Positions 35,376 to 44,227 are shown, counted from the stretch's first letter. The stretch: 64,000 nt of DNA from Gottschalkiaceae bacterium SANA (GCA_036323355.1 AP028876.1:3426294-3490293), one strand, 5' to 3'. Numbers and translations: made by a program. Notes: generated by a model from the letters alone, not told the origin.

Positions 35376-35570
35376 ATGATGTTTTTATGGCTCTTTGTAA
35401 TCGGTGGAATCATCTGGTATTTGACTGTCAAAGGTTCTCCACCCCGAAACAATAATGGGTATCGATCATCTCAGGCCAAAGAAATTCTCGATCAGCGCTT
35501 TGCAAAGGGTGAAATCGATGAATCCACCTACCAGAAAATGAAGATTCGACTTGAGGAGGAAGAAAGATGA
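35376..35570 (+). CDS. Small SHOCT-domain membrane protein
   Basis: A 64-residue protein with one N-terminal membrane helix (about 2-19) and a C-terminal SHOCT motif (AKEILDQRFAKGEIDESTYQ, then KMKIRLEEE). SHOCT regions are short oligomerisation modules at the ends of many unrelated proteins. AAAGGAGGGG precedes tandem ATG codons at 35376 and 35379. It lies between the kinase gene and the secreted small protein, with a four-base overlap to the latter, so it probably belongs to the same regulon. Confidence 0.82.
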   Translation: MMFLWLFVIGGIIWYLTVKGSPPRNNNGYRSSQAKEILDQRFAKGEIDESTYQKMKIRLEEEER

Positions 35571-35935
35571 AAAAATGGGTAATTATTGCATTGATTATTG
35601 CTTTAGCTTCCGTTCCGTTCGTATCGGCTTTTGCCGATGAGATCCAAAGCAACGAGCAGGAACAACGGTTTTTACTTCGCATGGAAAGCAATCGAGAGTA
35701 TATTCAAAAATTGCTTGATGCCAAATTGATTACAGAAACAGAAGCGGAAGAACGACTCGCCTTTTTAGACGAGCGAATTGCGGATGTCATGGAAAATGGC
35801 TTTGAAACCTCTCGATTCGGTACCCATCATGGTGCCGATTATAACCGAGGCGATCAAAGCTTCAATGGCTACAGCGGCATGCACGGTCGTGGCGGTCGAG
35901 CTTTCGGCGGCTATGGCGGAGGATTTTGTCACTAA
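35567..35935 (+). CDS. Secreted small protein with acidic helix and Gly/His-rich tail
   Basis: A 122-residue exported protein. Residues 1-24 form a signal peptide (MKKWVIIALIIALASVPFVSAFA). A charged helical segment (about 25-75; YIQKLLDAKLITETEAEERL) resembles DUF2680-type proteins; the tail (80-122) is rich in Gly, His and Tyr, ends in Cys-His, and contains THHGADYNRGD and GRGGRAFGGYGGGF. A tail of this kind could bind metal ions or the cell wall (inference). Start overlaps the SHOCT gene stop. Confidence 0.72.
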   Translation: MKKWVIIALIIALASVPFVSAFADEIQSNEQEQRFLLRMESNREYIQKLLDAKLITETEAEERLAFLDERIADVMENGFETSRFGTHHGADYNRGDQSFNGYSGMHGRGGRAFGGYGGGFCH

Positions 35936-35938
35936 ATG

Positions 35939-35966
35939 CAAAAGGCGCCCTAACGGGCGCCTTTCT
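35939..35966. terminator. Terminator between convergent genes
   Basis: AAAGGCGCCC and GGGCGCCTTT with a four-base loop. It closes the two-component/small-protein unit and overlaps the stop codon of the minus-strand lipoprotein at 35965. Confidence 0.85.
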
Positions 35967-37140
35967 ACTGCACTTTTTCATAATAGAGTCGCGTGCGATT
36001 TGTTTCTCGGGTTGAATCTCCGGAACGAACTTGAATACGAAAAATTCCCGGCTGCATGGAAGTCCAATTCCACTCAAAGTCTTGATCAATTTCCATTCGT
36101 TCATCGTAAATCGTCACAAACTCCGAACCTTGCCATGCCTCAACCAAAAAATCCACCCACTCGTCTTCCGTCGTTCCCTTAATTGTCATGGGTTCTTGAC
36201 CTTTTGTATAGAACAACTCAGGAGATTCCAGCGTAAACGTTTCCCAAGGTCCCGATTGCCCAATGTGTATCTCTCCACTCTCTCCATGAAATTCCAAGTT
36301 AAGCGGATAAATGCCAAGCGGTCTTTCCTGAAAATACACCCATGCATCCCCCGTCCATGCTGTACCAGGAGTCAAAACCGCGCTTCGAAACTCCAAGGTA
36401 TAGAGCCATCCCTGACCCCGAAAGAAAGAATCAAACCGCTCTTGTTCTTTTTTTTGATTGGTCACTCGGATTCCCGGTGAGTCATCCAAAACCTCTTGAT
36501 TACCCGCCTCTGGCTGCACCCTCAGCGTGAGAACCGCTTCATCTCCTTTGCTCTCTACCTGAATTTGATCCGGCAGACTCCATCCCCATTCAATCAGGGT
36601 CAATTCTCTTGATTCCGGATCCCACCAACTCTGCAGGCCGAACAAGGCCTCCGCATCCCACTGCGAGACCATCCAATTTTTATCCTCAAATTGTAGGGGT
36701 TTTTTTAGCTTATAAGGCGGACCGTGCTCTCCCAAAAATATCCGCTGAACATTGCCTTCATCAAATTGGTATTGCAGATTTCCCTTTTCAATCGACTTCC
36801 CATCACTCGTTGAACAAGTCCAGCCGAACCGATCCGCAATCTTGGACAAATCAAAATACGGAACGCCTTCAACGTATCGTCCAATCTCATCTTGCTCATT
36901 GAAAATTTCTTCCTCACCAAATTCAAAAGCAAGCTTTGTTTCCACAAAATAGGTCCCCAGAGCCTGTGCCGTTTCCGGCTCCCCATTATCCACCAAAACC
37001 ATTTCTGGAGCATCTTGGATCGTTTGTTCCTCTTCTATGGGTGTGGGTGCCTGATCTGTACTGCTGTCAGACGCGTCTTTGCATCCACAAAAAAGGAGAA
37101 CAACTAAACAAATCCAGATTAAAACTTTAATCTTATCCAT
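35965..37140 (-). CDS. Putative lipoprotein with copper-amine-oxidase-like and BsuPI-like regions
   Basis: A 391-residue exported protein. The signal peptide ends in a lipobox (VVLLFCGC, Cys at about 20), followed by an acidic Ser/Thr/Pro linker. Residues about 75-180 (YFDLSKIADRFGWTC and LFGLQSWWDPESRELTL) resemble the copper-amine-oxidase N-terminal-like repeat found in Gram-positive surface proteins; residues about 200-300 resemble a BsuPI-type beta domain. No enzyme motif is visible. Start at 37140 because GGAGGG precedes it. Probably an extracellular binding or envelope protein; domain names are tentative. Confidence 0.6.
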   Translation of the reverse strand: MDKIKVLIWICLVVLLFCGCKDASDSSTDQAPTPIEEEQTIQDAPEMVLVDNGEPETAQALGTYFVETKLAFEFGEEEIFNEQDEIGRYVEGVPYFDLSKIADRFGWTCSTSDGKSIEKGNLQYQFDEGNVQRIFLGEHGPPYKLKKPLQFEDKNWMVSQWDAEALFGLQSWWDPESRELTLIEWGWSLPDQIQVESKGDEAVLTLRVQPEAGNQEVLDDSPGIRVTNQKKEQERFDSFFRGQGWLYTLEFRSAVLTPGTAWTGDAWVYFQERPLGIYPLNLEFHGESGEIHIGQSGPWETFTLESPELFYTKGQEPMTIKGTTEDEWVDFLVEAWQGSEFVTIYDERMEIDQDFEWNWTSMQPGIFRIQVRSGDSTRETNRTRLYYEKVQ

Positions 37141-37170
37141 CGAACTCCCTCCTTTTTCCCATTCTAACAT

Positions 37171-37195
37171 AAAAAGAAGGGGCATATACCCCTTC
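37171..37195 (-). terminator. Terminator of the pyr operon
   Basis: On the minus strand GAAGGGG pairs with CCCCTTC across a six-base loop, followed by TTTTT. It lies 40 bases beyond the pyrE stop codon, close to the start of the lipoprotein gene. Confidence 0.82.
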
Positions 37196-37234
37196 AATGG
37201 TTAAACCCTATATTTTATTGAACTGCTATTTCTT

Positions 37235-37813
37235 CTATTTTTTCATTTCTCTCGATCCCGGTTTCACCAATTCGATCTCGCCTGCCTTGCAAAGTGGACA
37301 CTCATTCGGTTCATAAGATTCAATGGCCAATTCAATCGCCGCATAGACTGGAAAATCCAAATCAAATCCTGCGGGTCTCCTGTCAGCAATACATGCCAAA
37401 CCAACCACAAGGCCGCCCAACTTTTCCAAGGCCTTTTTCGTCTCGACCGTCGATTTGCCTGTCGTTACAACATCCTCAGCAATGATGATCCTGGCACCCG
37501 GTTTCAGTTGAAATCCGCGTCTAAGTTGCATCTCTCCGTCTTTTCTTTCCGTAAATAATGCTTCTTTGCCACATTGTCGACCCAACTCGTAGGCAACAAT
37601 CACGCCGCCCATGGCAGGTCCTACAATCACATCCACCTCAAGCTCGTTTACCATCTTGGCAACTGGCTCCAAAACCTTGGCTGCTTGATCTGGAAAACGT
37701 AAGACCTTTGCGCATTGTACATATTCACCGGAATGCCGTCCTGAAGACAATAGGAAATGTCCCTCTAAAAATGCTTCCGTTTCCTTTAAAATTGCTTTGA
37801 TATCGTTCATCAT
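37235..37813 (-). CDS. pyrE: Orotate phosphoribosyltransferase
   Basis: A 192-residue enzyme that joins orotate to PRPP. The PRPP loop IIAEDVVTTGKST is exact; YVQCAKVL, GPAMGGVIVAYELG and FTERKDGEMQLRRGF are family signatures. The C-terminal ECPLCKAGEIELV segment carries two cysteines, common in clostridial versions. AAAGGAGG precedes two adjacent ATG codons (37813, 37810). Last gene of the pyr operon, nine bases after pyrD. Confidence 0.95.
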   Translation of the reverse strand: MMNDIKAILKETEAFLEGHFLLSSGRHSGEYVQCAKVLRFPDQAAKVLEPVAKMVNELEVDVIVGPAMGGVIVAYELGRQCGKEALFTERKDGEMQLRRGFQLKPGARIIIAEDVVTTGKSTVETKKALEKLGGLVVGLACIADRRPAGFDLDFPVYAAIELAIESYEPNECPLCKAGEIELVKPGSREMKK

Positions 37814-37822
37814 TTGCCTCCT

Positions 37823-38722
37823 TTAGACAATTCCAATAATCTCTTCAAGTGATTGGACCCCTTCTTTTTCCATCCACATTTCTAACTCGGTTGGAATTTG
37901 AAAGATCTGATCCGGATTTGTAAAAAATGCGGTTCCAATTTGTACGGCACTTGCGCCAGCCATCAGAAACTGTATGACTTCATCGGCATTGCTAATACCG
38001 CCCATCCCGACAATCGGAATGTTCACTGCCTTGGCCGTTTGATGGACCATGCGAAGGGCAATCGGTCGAATCGCAGGTCCAGAAAGCCCTGCATAGGTAT
38101 TATTAAATACAATTTCTCGTGACTTAGTGTCAATCGCCATGGCTTGCACCGTGTTGATCAAGCTGATGGCATCGGCACCTCCCGCTTGGCAGGCCTTGGC
38201 AATTTCGCCAATATTTCCTACGTTCGGAGACAGCTTCACCATCAGACGCTTCTGAGTCGTCATGCGAACTGCACGAGTAATCCGCTCCGCACTTTTTGCT
38301 TCCGTACCAAAGGCCATACCGCCCGCTTTGACATTCGGACAAGAAATGTTCAATTCCAAAATATCATAATCGCAATGTTCCAATCTTCGAATACCTTCCA
38401 AATAAGTTTCCAGGGTGCTTCCCCCCAGATTCACCACAGAAATCAGGTTTCGATCTTGAATGCGTGGCCAGATCTTCCTAGCAAAGGCATCAACACCTGG
38501 ATTTTCTAGACCAACGCTGTTCATCATCCCTGCTGGTGTTTCCCACACACGAATGCCGTCATTGCCATCTCGTGGATCCAAGGTGAGTCCCTTGTAGCTG
38601 ATCCCGCCTAGCTTTTCAATATCGTAGTGTTCCGCATATTCCTCGCCAAAACCAAAGGTACCGGATGCCGCAATGATGGGGTTCTTCAGTTCCAGATCAA
38701 GAAATTTTATCTTCGTCTTCAT
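37823..38722 (-). CDS. pyrD: Dihydroorotate dehydrogenase B, catalytic subunit
   Basis: A 299-residue FMN enzyme that oxidises dihydroorotate to orotate, passing electrons to NAD+ through PyrK. NPIIAASGTFGFG, LNISCPNVKAGGMAFG (with the catalytic Cys) and VNIPIVGMGGISNADEVIQF mark class 1B. The ATG at 38722 has GGGGAGG upstream; it overlaps pyrK by 26 bases. Partner PyrK is encoded directly upstream, as expected. Confidence 0.96.
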   Translation of the reverse strand: MKTKIKFLDLELKNPIIAASGTFGFGEEYAEHYDIEKLGGISYKGLTLDPRDGNDGIRVWETPAGMMNSVGLENPGVDAFARKIWPRIQDRNLISVVNLGGSTLETYLEGIRRLEHCDYDILELNISCPNVKAGGMAFGTEAKSAERITRAVRMTTQKRLMVKLSPNVGNIGEIAKACQAGGADAISLINTVQAMAIDTKSREIVFNNTYAGLSGPAIRPIALRMVHQTAKAVNIPIVGMGGISNADEVIQFLMAGASAVQIGTAFFTNPDQIFQIPTELEMWMEKEGVQSLEEIIGIV

Positions 38723-39431
38723 AAAAAATTTCCTCCCCTTCAAATACTGGACCATCCTTGCAGGTCTTTTTGTTGCCACTTTTCGTTTTGCAGGTACAGA
38801 CCAGACAAGCGCCAATACCACATGCCATTCGCTTTTCTATGGAAACATAGCTTGGAATTCCCGCTTGGTGCGCCATCTTAACCACGGCTTCCATCATGGG
38901 ATGGGGGCCACAGGTAAGAACTGCATCATAATCTCTGATATTTAATCCGTTCGTCACAAGACCCCCAACCACAAATTGCGTATTGGTAGCGGCTTGATTG
39001 AATTCTTTTTCCAAATAGATTTTTTCTGCAAAACCCAATCGCAAATCAACCTCTTGTCCTTTTGCCTTTAAGACTTTTGCCGTTGCGTGGAGCGGTGCAT
39101 TGCCAAGGCCTCCACCAATCAACAAGATCTTCCCTTCTACTTCCGGGAATCCATTCCCGAAAGGACCCTGAAGCTGGAGTTTGTCGTTCACCTTTAGTTT
39201 CGCTAAAATCTCTGTCCCTTTTCCAACAATCTTGAAGACAAATTCAACCTTTCCTTCACTATAATCAAATACACTGATAGGCCTGCCCAAAAGCGGCGCT
39301 TCCTGCCATGCTCGCAGCAAGTAGAATTGTCCGGGGTTTGGCCTTGTTTCTGTCGCAACCGTCAAATGGACGATTGCTTCACCCACCTCTTGAATCGATA
39401 GGACATTTCCTGCCGTCCCGTCTACACCCAT
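38697..39431 (-). CDS. pyrK: Dihydroorotate dehydrogenase B, electron-transfer subunit
   Basis: A 244-residue FAD and [2Fe-2S] protein that links PyrD to NAD+. An FAD-binding domain (RPISVFDY), an NAD-binding domain (LLIGGGLGNAPLHATAK), and the cluster motif CGIGACLVCTCK with a fourth Cys 10 residues on are all present. It overlaps pyrF by ten bases upstream and pyrD by 26 downstream. No separate electron-transfer partner is needed. Confidence 0.95.
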   Translation of the reverse strand: MGVDGTAGNVLSIQEVGEAIVHLTVATETRPNPGQFYLLRAWQEAPLLGRPISVFDYSEGKVEFVFKIVGKGTEILAKLKVNDKLQLQGPFGNGFPEVEGKILLIGGGLGNAPLHATAKVLKAKGQEVDLRLGFAEKIYLEKEFNQAATNTQFVVGGLVTNGLNIRDYDAVLTCGPHPMMEAVVKMAHQAGIPSYVSIEKRMACGIGACLVCTCKTKSGNKKTCKDGPVFEGEEIFYEDEDKIS

Positions 39432-40279
39432 TGCAAGATCTCCTCTCGCATGGCTTCTGTCTTGGCTTGAATCACCTTGGCAAAATCAGCGCCCTCTTCC
39501 ACACCCTGATGGGCGGTAATGAGTCCTCTGGAAGAATTGACCACCATACAGCGGGATTTCGTCAACACCCTTGCCAAGTCTTTCCCTGTTCCACCCTGTG
39601 CGCCGTATCCCGGCACAAGGAAGAAGGTGTGAGGCATAACCGCTTGAATCTCTTCAAAGGCTTCAGGCGCTGTTAATCCAACAACCGCGCCGATGGCATT
39701 GAAATTCCCTTGGCGAGGCAGTCTTCCACCCCATTCTTCAATCTTGCGAGCCACTTCCAGATAAAGCGGTCCTTGATCCGTCTTTAACTCTTGAAAATCA
39801 ACCGCCGATGGATTCGAGGTCCGCAAAAGGGCAAAAAGTCCTTTGCCCTGCTCTTCTATGTGTGGGAAGTATGGTGTAATCGCATCCTCTCCCATATAAG
39901 CATTCACGGTCATAATATCCGACTCAAAGTCTCCACTAAAATGGCCTTGGGCATACATGCCCGCAGTGGATGCAATATCGCCACGCTTCACATCGGCAAC
40001 CACGATATTTCCCCGTTCTCTCGCAAATTCAAGGGTTCTCGCATAGGCTCTAAGTCCTTCTAAACCAAGGGCTTCATAGCAAGCAATCTGCACCTTGAAG
40101 CAGGCAACAGCCTCTTCTGTATGCAAAATAATTTCTTTATTAAATTGAAAGATTTTTTCTTCTCTCGATAATCCTTTGTCATTCTTTAATATCTCAGGCA
40201 AATAGGCTTCTCGAACATCAAGGCCCAAACAAACCGGACCCTTTTCCTCACTTCTAATGGCTAATTCATGCATTTTCAT
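39422..40279 (-). CDS. pyrF: Orotidine 5'-phosphate decarboxylase, long (type 2) form
   Basis: A 285-residue decarboxylase producing UMP. The catalytic DVKRGDIASTAGMYA motif is exact, and ATG at 40279 is preferred to a TTG three bases earlier. The length (about 285 rather than about 235) and the SNPSAVDFQEL region mark the type 2 family, common in Clostridia and actinobacteria. It overlaps pyrC by 14 bases and pyrK by ten. Confidence 0.94.
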   Translation of the reverse strand: MKMHELAIRSEEKGPVCLGLDVREAYLPEILKNDKGLSREEKIFQFNKEIILHTEEAVACFKVQIACYEALGLEGLRAYARTLEFARERGNIVVADVKRGDIASTAGMYAQGHFSGDFESDIMTVNAYMGEDAITPYFPHIEEQGKGLFALLRTSNPSAVDFQELKTDQGPLYLEVARKIEEWGGRLPRQGNFNAIGAVVGLTAPEAFEEIQAVMPHTFFLVPGYGAQGGTGKDLARVLTKSRCMVVNSSRGLITAHQGVEEGADFAKVIQAKTEAMREEILQWV

Positions 40280-41423
40280 CAATTCGTTCTCCCTTCCGGA
40301 TCGTTTGCTCGATCACACCCAAGACCTTATCGCCTACAAAAGGCGTATTATCTGATTTTGAATAGAATGTATTTAGGATCCGTGGCTGGTCTGGACGTAG
40401 AAACACGAAATTCGCTTCCTTACCAACTTCCAGCCTTCCTTCAGCATTTCTTCTGTCAGCGCCCAAGATTGCAGCAGGATTCGCGCTCATCCATTTGCTG
40501 ATCTCGCATAAGGATGCATCCGGTAGCGCCGTTCTAACCAGTGAGAATGCTGCATCATAGCCAGTAATTCCCGGTGATCCCGCAGCCTTGTCTTCTTCCG
40601 TGTGCGGCGCATGATCTGTCGCGACACAATCGATGCTACCGTCTTTCAAACCATCCATCAAGGCCTGTCGATCTACTTCAGTGCCAAAGGGCGGATTCAC
40701 CCGATATGTTTCGTTGGCGCAGTATAAATGATGAGGTGTTACCTCGCAGGTCACTTTCACTCCTCTTTTTTTCGCCGATCGAATCAGATCAACCGACTCT
40801 TTTGTACTGACATGACAAATATGAAGATTGCCGCCAACCGCCTCAGCCAACAAAAGATCTCGACGGATCATTTCCTCTTCCGGTTCCTGATGAACCATGA
40901 GTAAAAAATCATGCTTTAGTGAGTCCTCCAAGGCTTTGACCATAACACTTGGGCGATCAATGGGTTTGCCATCATTGGAAAAGAGTCGAGTCAGTGGGCG
41001 AATCGCAGTATAGTCTACCGGACTTTCTCCGAATCCGATTGTAAGAGCTGAAACCTGCAGGTATTCTGCTTGCCCAAGCCTCCGTGCCTTTTCCTGGTTG
41101 GCCTGAATCAGTTCCGCCTCATCGCAAATCGGCGTCGTATTGGCCATGGCAACCACCAGACCGAAACCGCCCTTTGCAGCGGATTGAATGCCGGATTGTA
41201 TGGTTTCTTTTCGTTCCTGTCCCGGCTCTCGAAAATGACCGTGAAGATCGATAAAGGATGGCATGCAGGTAAGTCCCCATCCATCAAAATCCCCTTCTTC
41301 ACTCTCCTTTCTAATGGATGAGCGGAGCACAATTTTTTCGATTTTTCCTTCTTCGTTAACCCACAAGTCTCCAAATGAGTCTACATTTGCATCCACAAGA
41401 TGCAAATTTATATATTTCTTCAT
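40266..41423 (-). CDS. pyrC: Dihydroorotase
   Basis: A 385-residue zinc amidohydrolase that closes carbamoyl-aspartate to dihydroorotate. DLHGHFREPGQERKETI holds the metal HxH (here HGH) and DHAPHTEEDKAAG the distal Asp; LHICHVSTKESVD contributes a further His. This is the class I form of Gram-positives. Start at 41423 ([10 protein letters not shown]), with GAAGGAG upstream. It overlaps pyrI by four bases and pyrF by 14. Confidence 0.94.
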   Translation of the reverse strand: MKKYINLHLVDANVDSFGDLWVNEEGKIEKIVLRSSIRKESEEGDFDGWGLTCMPSFIDLHGHFREPGQERKETIQSGIQSAAKGGFGLVVAMANTTPICDEAELIQANQEKARRLGQAEYLQVSALTIGFGESPVDYTAIRPLTRLFSNDGKPIDRPSVMVKALEDSLKHDFLLMVHQEPEEEMIRRDLLLAEAVGGNLHICHVSTKESVDLIRSAKKRGVKVTCEVTPHHLYCANETYRVNPPFGTEVDRQALMDGLKDGSIDCVATDHAPHTEEDKAAGSPGITGYDAAFSLVRTALPDASLCEISKWMSANPAAILGADRRNAEGRLEVGKEANFVFLRPDQPRILNTFYSKSDNTPFVGDKVLGVIEQTIRKGERIDENA

Positions 41424-41860
41424 CCCAAATCTCCTTCCACAAATTGCGTTGGAGAATCGCAGTAACTGCATCGGTATGTTTTATTCTCTTCGTTTGCCAG
41501 ATAAAATACTGGCGCATCCACCTTTTCGTATTGGGTAATACATCGGGGGTTTTTGCATTTTAGAATGCCCTCTACGCGTTTGGGCAAGGCTAGGCGAATC
41601 TTCTTTGTTCGATTTCCATTGTCGATCACATTGATCGTCGCATGAGGATCAATCAACCCCAAGACTTCCAGGTCCAAGTTAATGTGATTCTCGATTTTAA
41701 TCACATCTTTCTTGCCCATTTTTTGACTGGGCACATTTCGCATAAGAATAACCACGTCATTTAGTTCATCGAGCTTCAGCTGTCGAAAGATTCGATAACC
41801 GCTGCCGGCTGCAATATGATCGATGACCAATCCTTTTTTGAGCTTCGATACATTAATCAT
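41420..41860 (-). CDS. pyrI: Aspartate carbamoyltransferase regulatory subunit
   Basis: A 146-residue regulatory chain that binds nucleotides and zinc. The zinc site is complete: CKNPRCIT and CSYCD (four Cys). [19 protein letters not shown] is the allosteric-domain signature. Its presence predicts feedback-controlled PyrB, as in enterobacteria and many Clostridia. ATG at 41860 is preferred; an in-frame TTG lies six bases before it. It overlaps pyrB by eight bases. Confidence 0.95.
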   Translation of the reverse strand: MINVSKLKKGLVIDHIAAGSGYRIFRQLKLDELNDVVILMRNVPSQKMGKKDVIKIENHINLDLEVLGLIDPHATINVIDNGNRTKKIRLALPKRVEGILKCKNPRCITQYEKVDAPVFYLANEENKTYRCSYCDSPTQFVEGDLG

Positions 41861-42773
41861 TTTCAATCACCCCCAAGACTTTCATCAGTAAAGCCATTCG
41901 TACAATCATTCCATAATGAGCCTGTTCAAAATACTTGGCTCTTGGGTCTTGATCAACCTCTACCGAGATTTCATTGACACGCGGCAGGGGATGAAGAATC
42001 ATCGCATCCGGTTTTGCCTTTTCCATCTTGGCTGCATCAAGAATGTAAATATCCTTCAATCGAAGGTACTCTTCTTCCGATACAAAGCGTTCCCTTTGCA
42101 CCCGTGACATATACAGAATATCTAGTTGGCCCATGACGGCTTCCATATTTTTCGTTTCTTCAAAACTTGCATGGGTGATTTCATCCTTCACATAGCTTGG
42201 CAATTGCAACTCATCGGGAGAGATAAAGACAAATTGAATGCCATCATATCGATTCATGGCGCGGATCAAAGAGTGAATGGTGCGTCCGAATTTCAAGTCT
42301 CCGCACACCCCGATGGTCAGGTTTTCAAGTCTGCCTTTTTCCTGTCGAATAGTCAAAAGATCCGTCAGGGTTTGGGTTGGATGCTGATGCCCGCCATCAC
42401 CGGCATTGATCAATGGCTTGTTGGAAGACTCCGACGCCAGCTTTGCAGAACCCTCTCGCGGGTGTCGCATAACAATCGCATCTGCATAGGCGCAGATGGT
42501 TCGAATCGTATCCGACAGGGTTTCACCCTTGGCTGCTGAAGATGCATTGGGATCATCAAAACCAATAATGGATCCGCCCAAACGCAACATGGCTGCTTCA
42601 AAAGAAAAGCGAGTTCGTGTGGATGGTTCGTAAAACAGCGTTGCCAATAATTTCCCTTTGCATACATCCGCGTAGGTTTCTGGTGACGCAATTATTTTCT
42701 CTGCCAATTGGAAGATTGCCTCCAATTCCTCTACCGAAAAATCTCTTGGTTCTATCAAATGTCTGCCAATCAT
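41853..42773 (-). CDS. pyrB: Aspartate carbamoyltransferase catalytic subunit
   Basis: A 306-residue transferase for the committed step of pyrimidine synthesis. [21 protein letters not shown] contains the carbamoyl-phosphate site STRTR, and HPLPRVNEI the C-terminal signature. Length is normal. First gene of pyrB-I-C-F-K-D-E, behind a PyrR-type attenuator. The carAB genes for carbamoyl phosphate are not in the window. Confidence 0.96.
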   Translation of the reverse strand: MIGRHLIEPRDFSVEELEAIFQLAEKIIASPETYADVCKGKLLATLFYEPSTRTRFSFEAAMLRLGGSIIGFDDPNASSAAKGETLSDTIRTICAYADAIVMRHPREGSAKLASESSNKPLINAGDGGHQHPTQTLTDLLTIRQEKGRLENLTIGVCGDLKFGRTIHSLIRAMNRYDGIQFVFISPDELQLPSYVKDEITHASFEETKNMEAVMGQLDILYMSRVQRERFVSEEEYLRLKDIYILDAAKMEKAKPDAMILHPLPRVNEISVEVDQDPRAKYFEQAHYGMIVRMALLMKVLGVIEND

Positions 42774-42817
42774 AAAATCCTCCTTCTTTGCCTCTCAGGG
42801 CAAAATTAAAAATGGAT

Positions 42818-42851
42818 AAAAAAAGACCTTCCTTGAAAATCAAGAAAGGTC
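42818..42851 (-). terminator. Attenuator terminator of the pyr operon
   Basis: On the minus strand GACCTTTCTTG pairs with CAAGGAAGGTC (one-base slippage) across a short A/T loop, followed by TTTTTTT. Its 5' strand (CGACCTTTC, plus 42844-42852) can instead pair with GAAAGGTTG (plus 42890-42898), which is the antiterminator. Confidence 0.88.
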
Positions 42852-42888
42852 GTAAATAGCCGCAAATAAATAGTATTTTCCTAATGCG

Positions 42889-42924
42889 TCAACCTTTCCA
42901 GTCTCTCGTACTGATTTAAAGATT
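42889..42924 (-). promoter_or_regulatory. PyrR-binding anti-antiterminator hairpin
   Basis: In the transcript, AATCTTT pairs with AAAGGTT (one G-U), leaving the internal AAAT bulge and an upper CAGT/ACTG stem closed by the loop ACGAGAG. This matches the conserved PyrR-binding hairpin (lower stem, purine bulge, GAGAG-containing loop). Forming it blocks GAAAGGTTG from making the antiterminator, so UMP-bound PyrR would promote termination. The pyrR gene itself is not in the window. Confidence 0.82.
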
Positions 42925-42938
42925 CACTTACTGCGGTA

Positions 42939-42968
42939 ATCATATCTCAATTGGATCATTTCTGTCAA
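42939..42968 (-). promoter_or_regulatory. Promoter of the pyr operon
   Basis: On the minus strand TTGACA (42963-42968), 18 bases, TATGAT (42939-42944). The start would lie near 42932, giving a leader of about 160 bases with the PyrR hairpin and attenuator. Confidence 0.78.
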
Positions 42969-42984
42969 CCGAAATCTCCCTTTT

Positions 42985-43497
42985 TTACGGAATTTTTCGT
43001 CTCATTAAATACTCATGCATTTCTTCTCTTGGATTCTCGATTTGATGAGAAAAATGAAAGCCTGCTTTCTCATAAGCACGAATCGCCCGTTTATTTTCTG
43101 GTTCTGGTCCAATCACAGCAATCTTCTCCGAAAAATAAATTGGAAGTACCTCTTCCACAAACACTTTCAACATCTTACTCCCAAGCCCTTTGTTGACCCG
43201 CTCAGAGTCTCCAATAAACAGATCAATTCCTACACTATCCCTAATTCCCACCTGAGTCGCATATGCCAGATAATCGCTTATGGAATAAGCTTGCAAAAAA
43301 CCAATCGCTTCTCCATCCAAAATCGCAATCCTTGTAAGCTTTGGTGATGTCCCTTTCACACAAGGCAAGTATTTTTCTTCGATTCGAGCCAGATTAATAC
43401 TCCCCTTTGTATACCAACGTTTCACTTCATCATTATTCATCCATTGGAACAGCAGGGGAAAATCTCCTTGTTCAAGTTTTCGAAATCTCCAATTCAT
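42985..43497 (-). CDS. GNAT acetyltransferase of the AAC(6')-like group
   Basis: A 170-residue N-acetyltransferase. WRFRKLEQGDFPLLFQWMNNDEVKRWY is the start typical of the RimJ/AAC(6') branch; GSKMLKVFVEEVLP corresponds to the acetyl-CoA region, and NKRAIRAYEKAGF to motif B. Aminoglycoside-type enzymes share this layout, but the context (amino-sugar locus, eight bases after an SIS gene) suggests an amino-sugar or related amine as substrate. No resistance is claimed. Confidence 0.78.
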   Translation of the reverse strand: MNWRFRKLEQGDFPLLFQWMNNDEVKRWYTKGSINLARIEEKYLPCVKGTSPKLTRIAILDGEAIGFLQAYSISDYLAYATQVGIRDSVGIDLFIGDSERVNKGLGSKMLKVFVEEVLPIYFSEKIAVIGPEPENKRAIRAYEKAGFHFSHQIENPREEMHEYLMRRKIP

Positions 43498-43504
43498 AAA
43501 ACAC

Positions 43505-44227
43505 CTAGATATGTTTCACGCGTCCTACATACTTCTCATAGAGCGCATCATTATTAAAGCCATCAACATTTTGGCTGGCAAATACCGGAAGTGAATGACC
43601 CTCTGCCGCCAAAGCCATCATCGCTTCATTAACAATCACATTAATGGTTGCTACCCCAGAAATCGTTGAACCTGGTGCAGTAGGCACTCCACCGACCTCC
43701 ATCATCGCATCGCCAAACGGCACACAAGAATCAATCACAAGATCTGCACATTCAAATAATCGCTTTCCACTTGGATGGCGGCTCGTAATTTGCTCGGATT
43801 GCTTCAAATTTGTCAAAGCAATTACCTTCAATCCCTCTTTCTGTGCACGCATAGCCATTTCAATCGGCATCGCGTTTCTACCAGAGTTTGAAATAATAAT
43901 CATAATATCACCCGAACGAATATCATATTGGTCATAGAGAATATCCGCTAGACCTGGTAATTTCTCAAGAGCGCCACTTCGTCTTGCCCCATTTGATGTC
44001 AATACATCCGGATCCAACATGGCATTAACATTGGCTAAACCTCCGGCACGAACAAACATTTCAATCCCAATCATATGTGAATGTCCCGTTCCAAATACGT
44101 GAATCATCCGATCTTCCCGAATATTGTCCGCAACCCACTCTGCTGCCAATTTCATCTGTTCACCTTGTTCTTGATCAATTTTTTCTAACAATGCAATTGC
44201 ATGTTTCATATAAGTAAAATTTGCCAT
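43505..44227 (-). CDS. SIS-domain phosphosugar-binding protein, paralogue 1
   Basis: A 240-residue cytosolic SIS protein of the UPF0309 type. Core motifs: IHVFGTGHSHMIGIEMFVRAGGL (about 42-64), IIISNSGRNAMPIEMA (about 109-124), and CVPFGDAMMEVGG near residue 170. SIS domains bind phosphorylated sugars and act as isomerases, deaminases or regulators. It shares the whole architecture with the proteins at 45082 and 45841, but is the most diverged. It leads a two-gene unit with the GNAT, about 100 bases after gntR. Confidence 0.82.
   Translation of the reverse strand: MANFTYMKHAIALLEKIDQEQGEQMKLAAEWVADNIREDRMIHVFGTGHSHMIGIEMFVRAGGLANVNAMLDPDVLTSNGARRSGALEKLPGLADILYDQYDIRSGDIMIIISNSGRNAMPIEMAMRAQKEGLKVIALTNLKQSEQITSRHPSGKRLFECADLVIDSCVPFGDAMMEVGGVPTAPGSTISGVATINVIVNEAMMALAAEGHSLPVFASQNVDGFNNDALYEKYVGRVKHI

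Noticed and set aside
42881..42943. 20-codon frame starting MITAVSESLNQ in the pyr leader, considered as a leader peptide
   Set aside because: Its ATG lies inside the -10 element of the predicted promoter, so it would not be transcribed; the PyrR hairpin explains the leader better.
42985..43497. Aminoglycoside resistance gene
   Set aside because: Similarity to AAC(6')-like GNATs is at fold level only; context points to amino-sugar metabolism.
43508..43523. parS-like ATGTTTCACGCGTCC at the end of the SIS paralogue 1 gene
   Set aside because: Only the left half matches parS; the right half is not palindromic.
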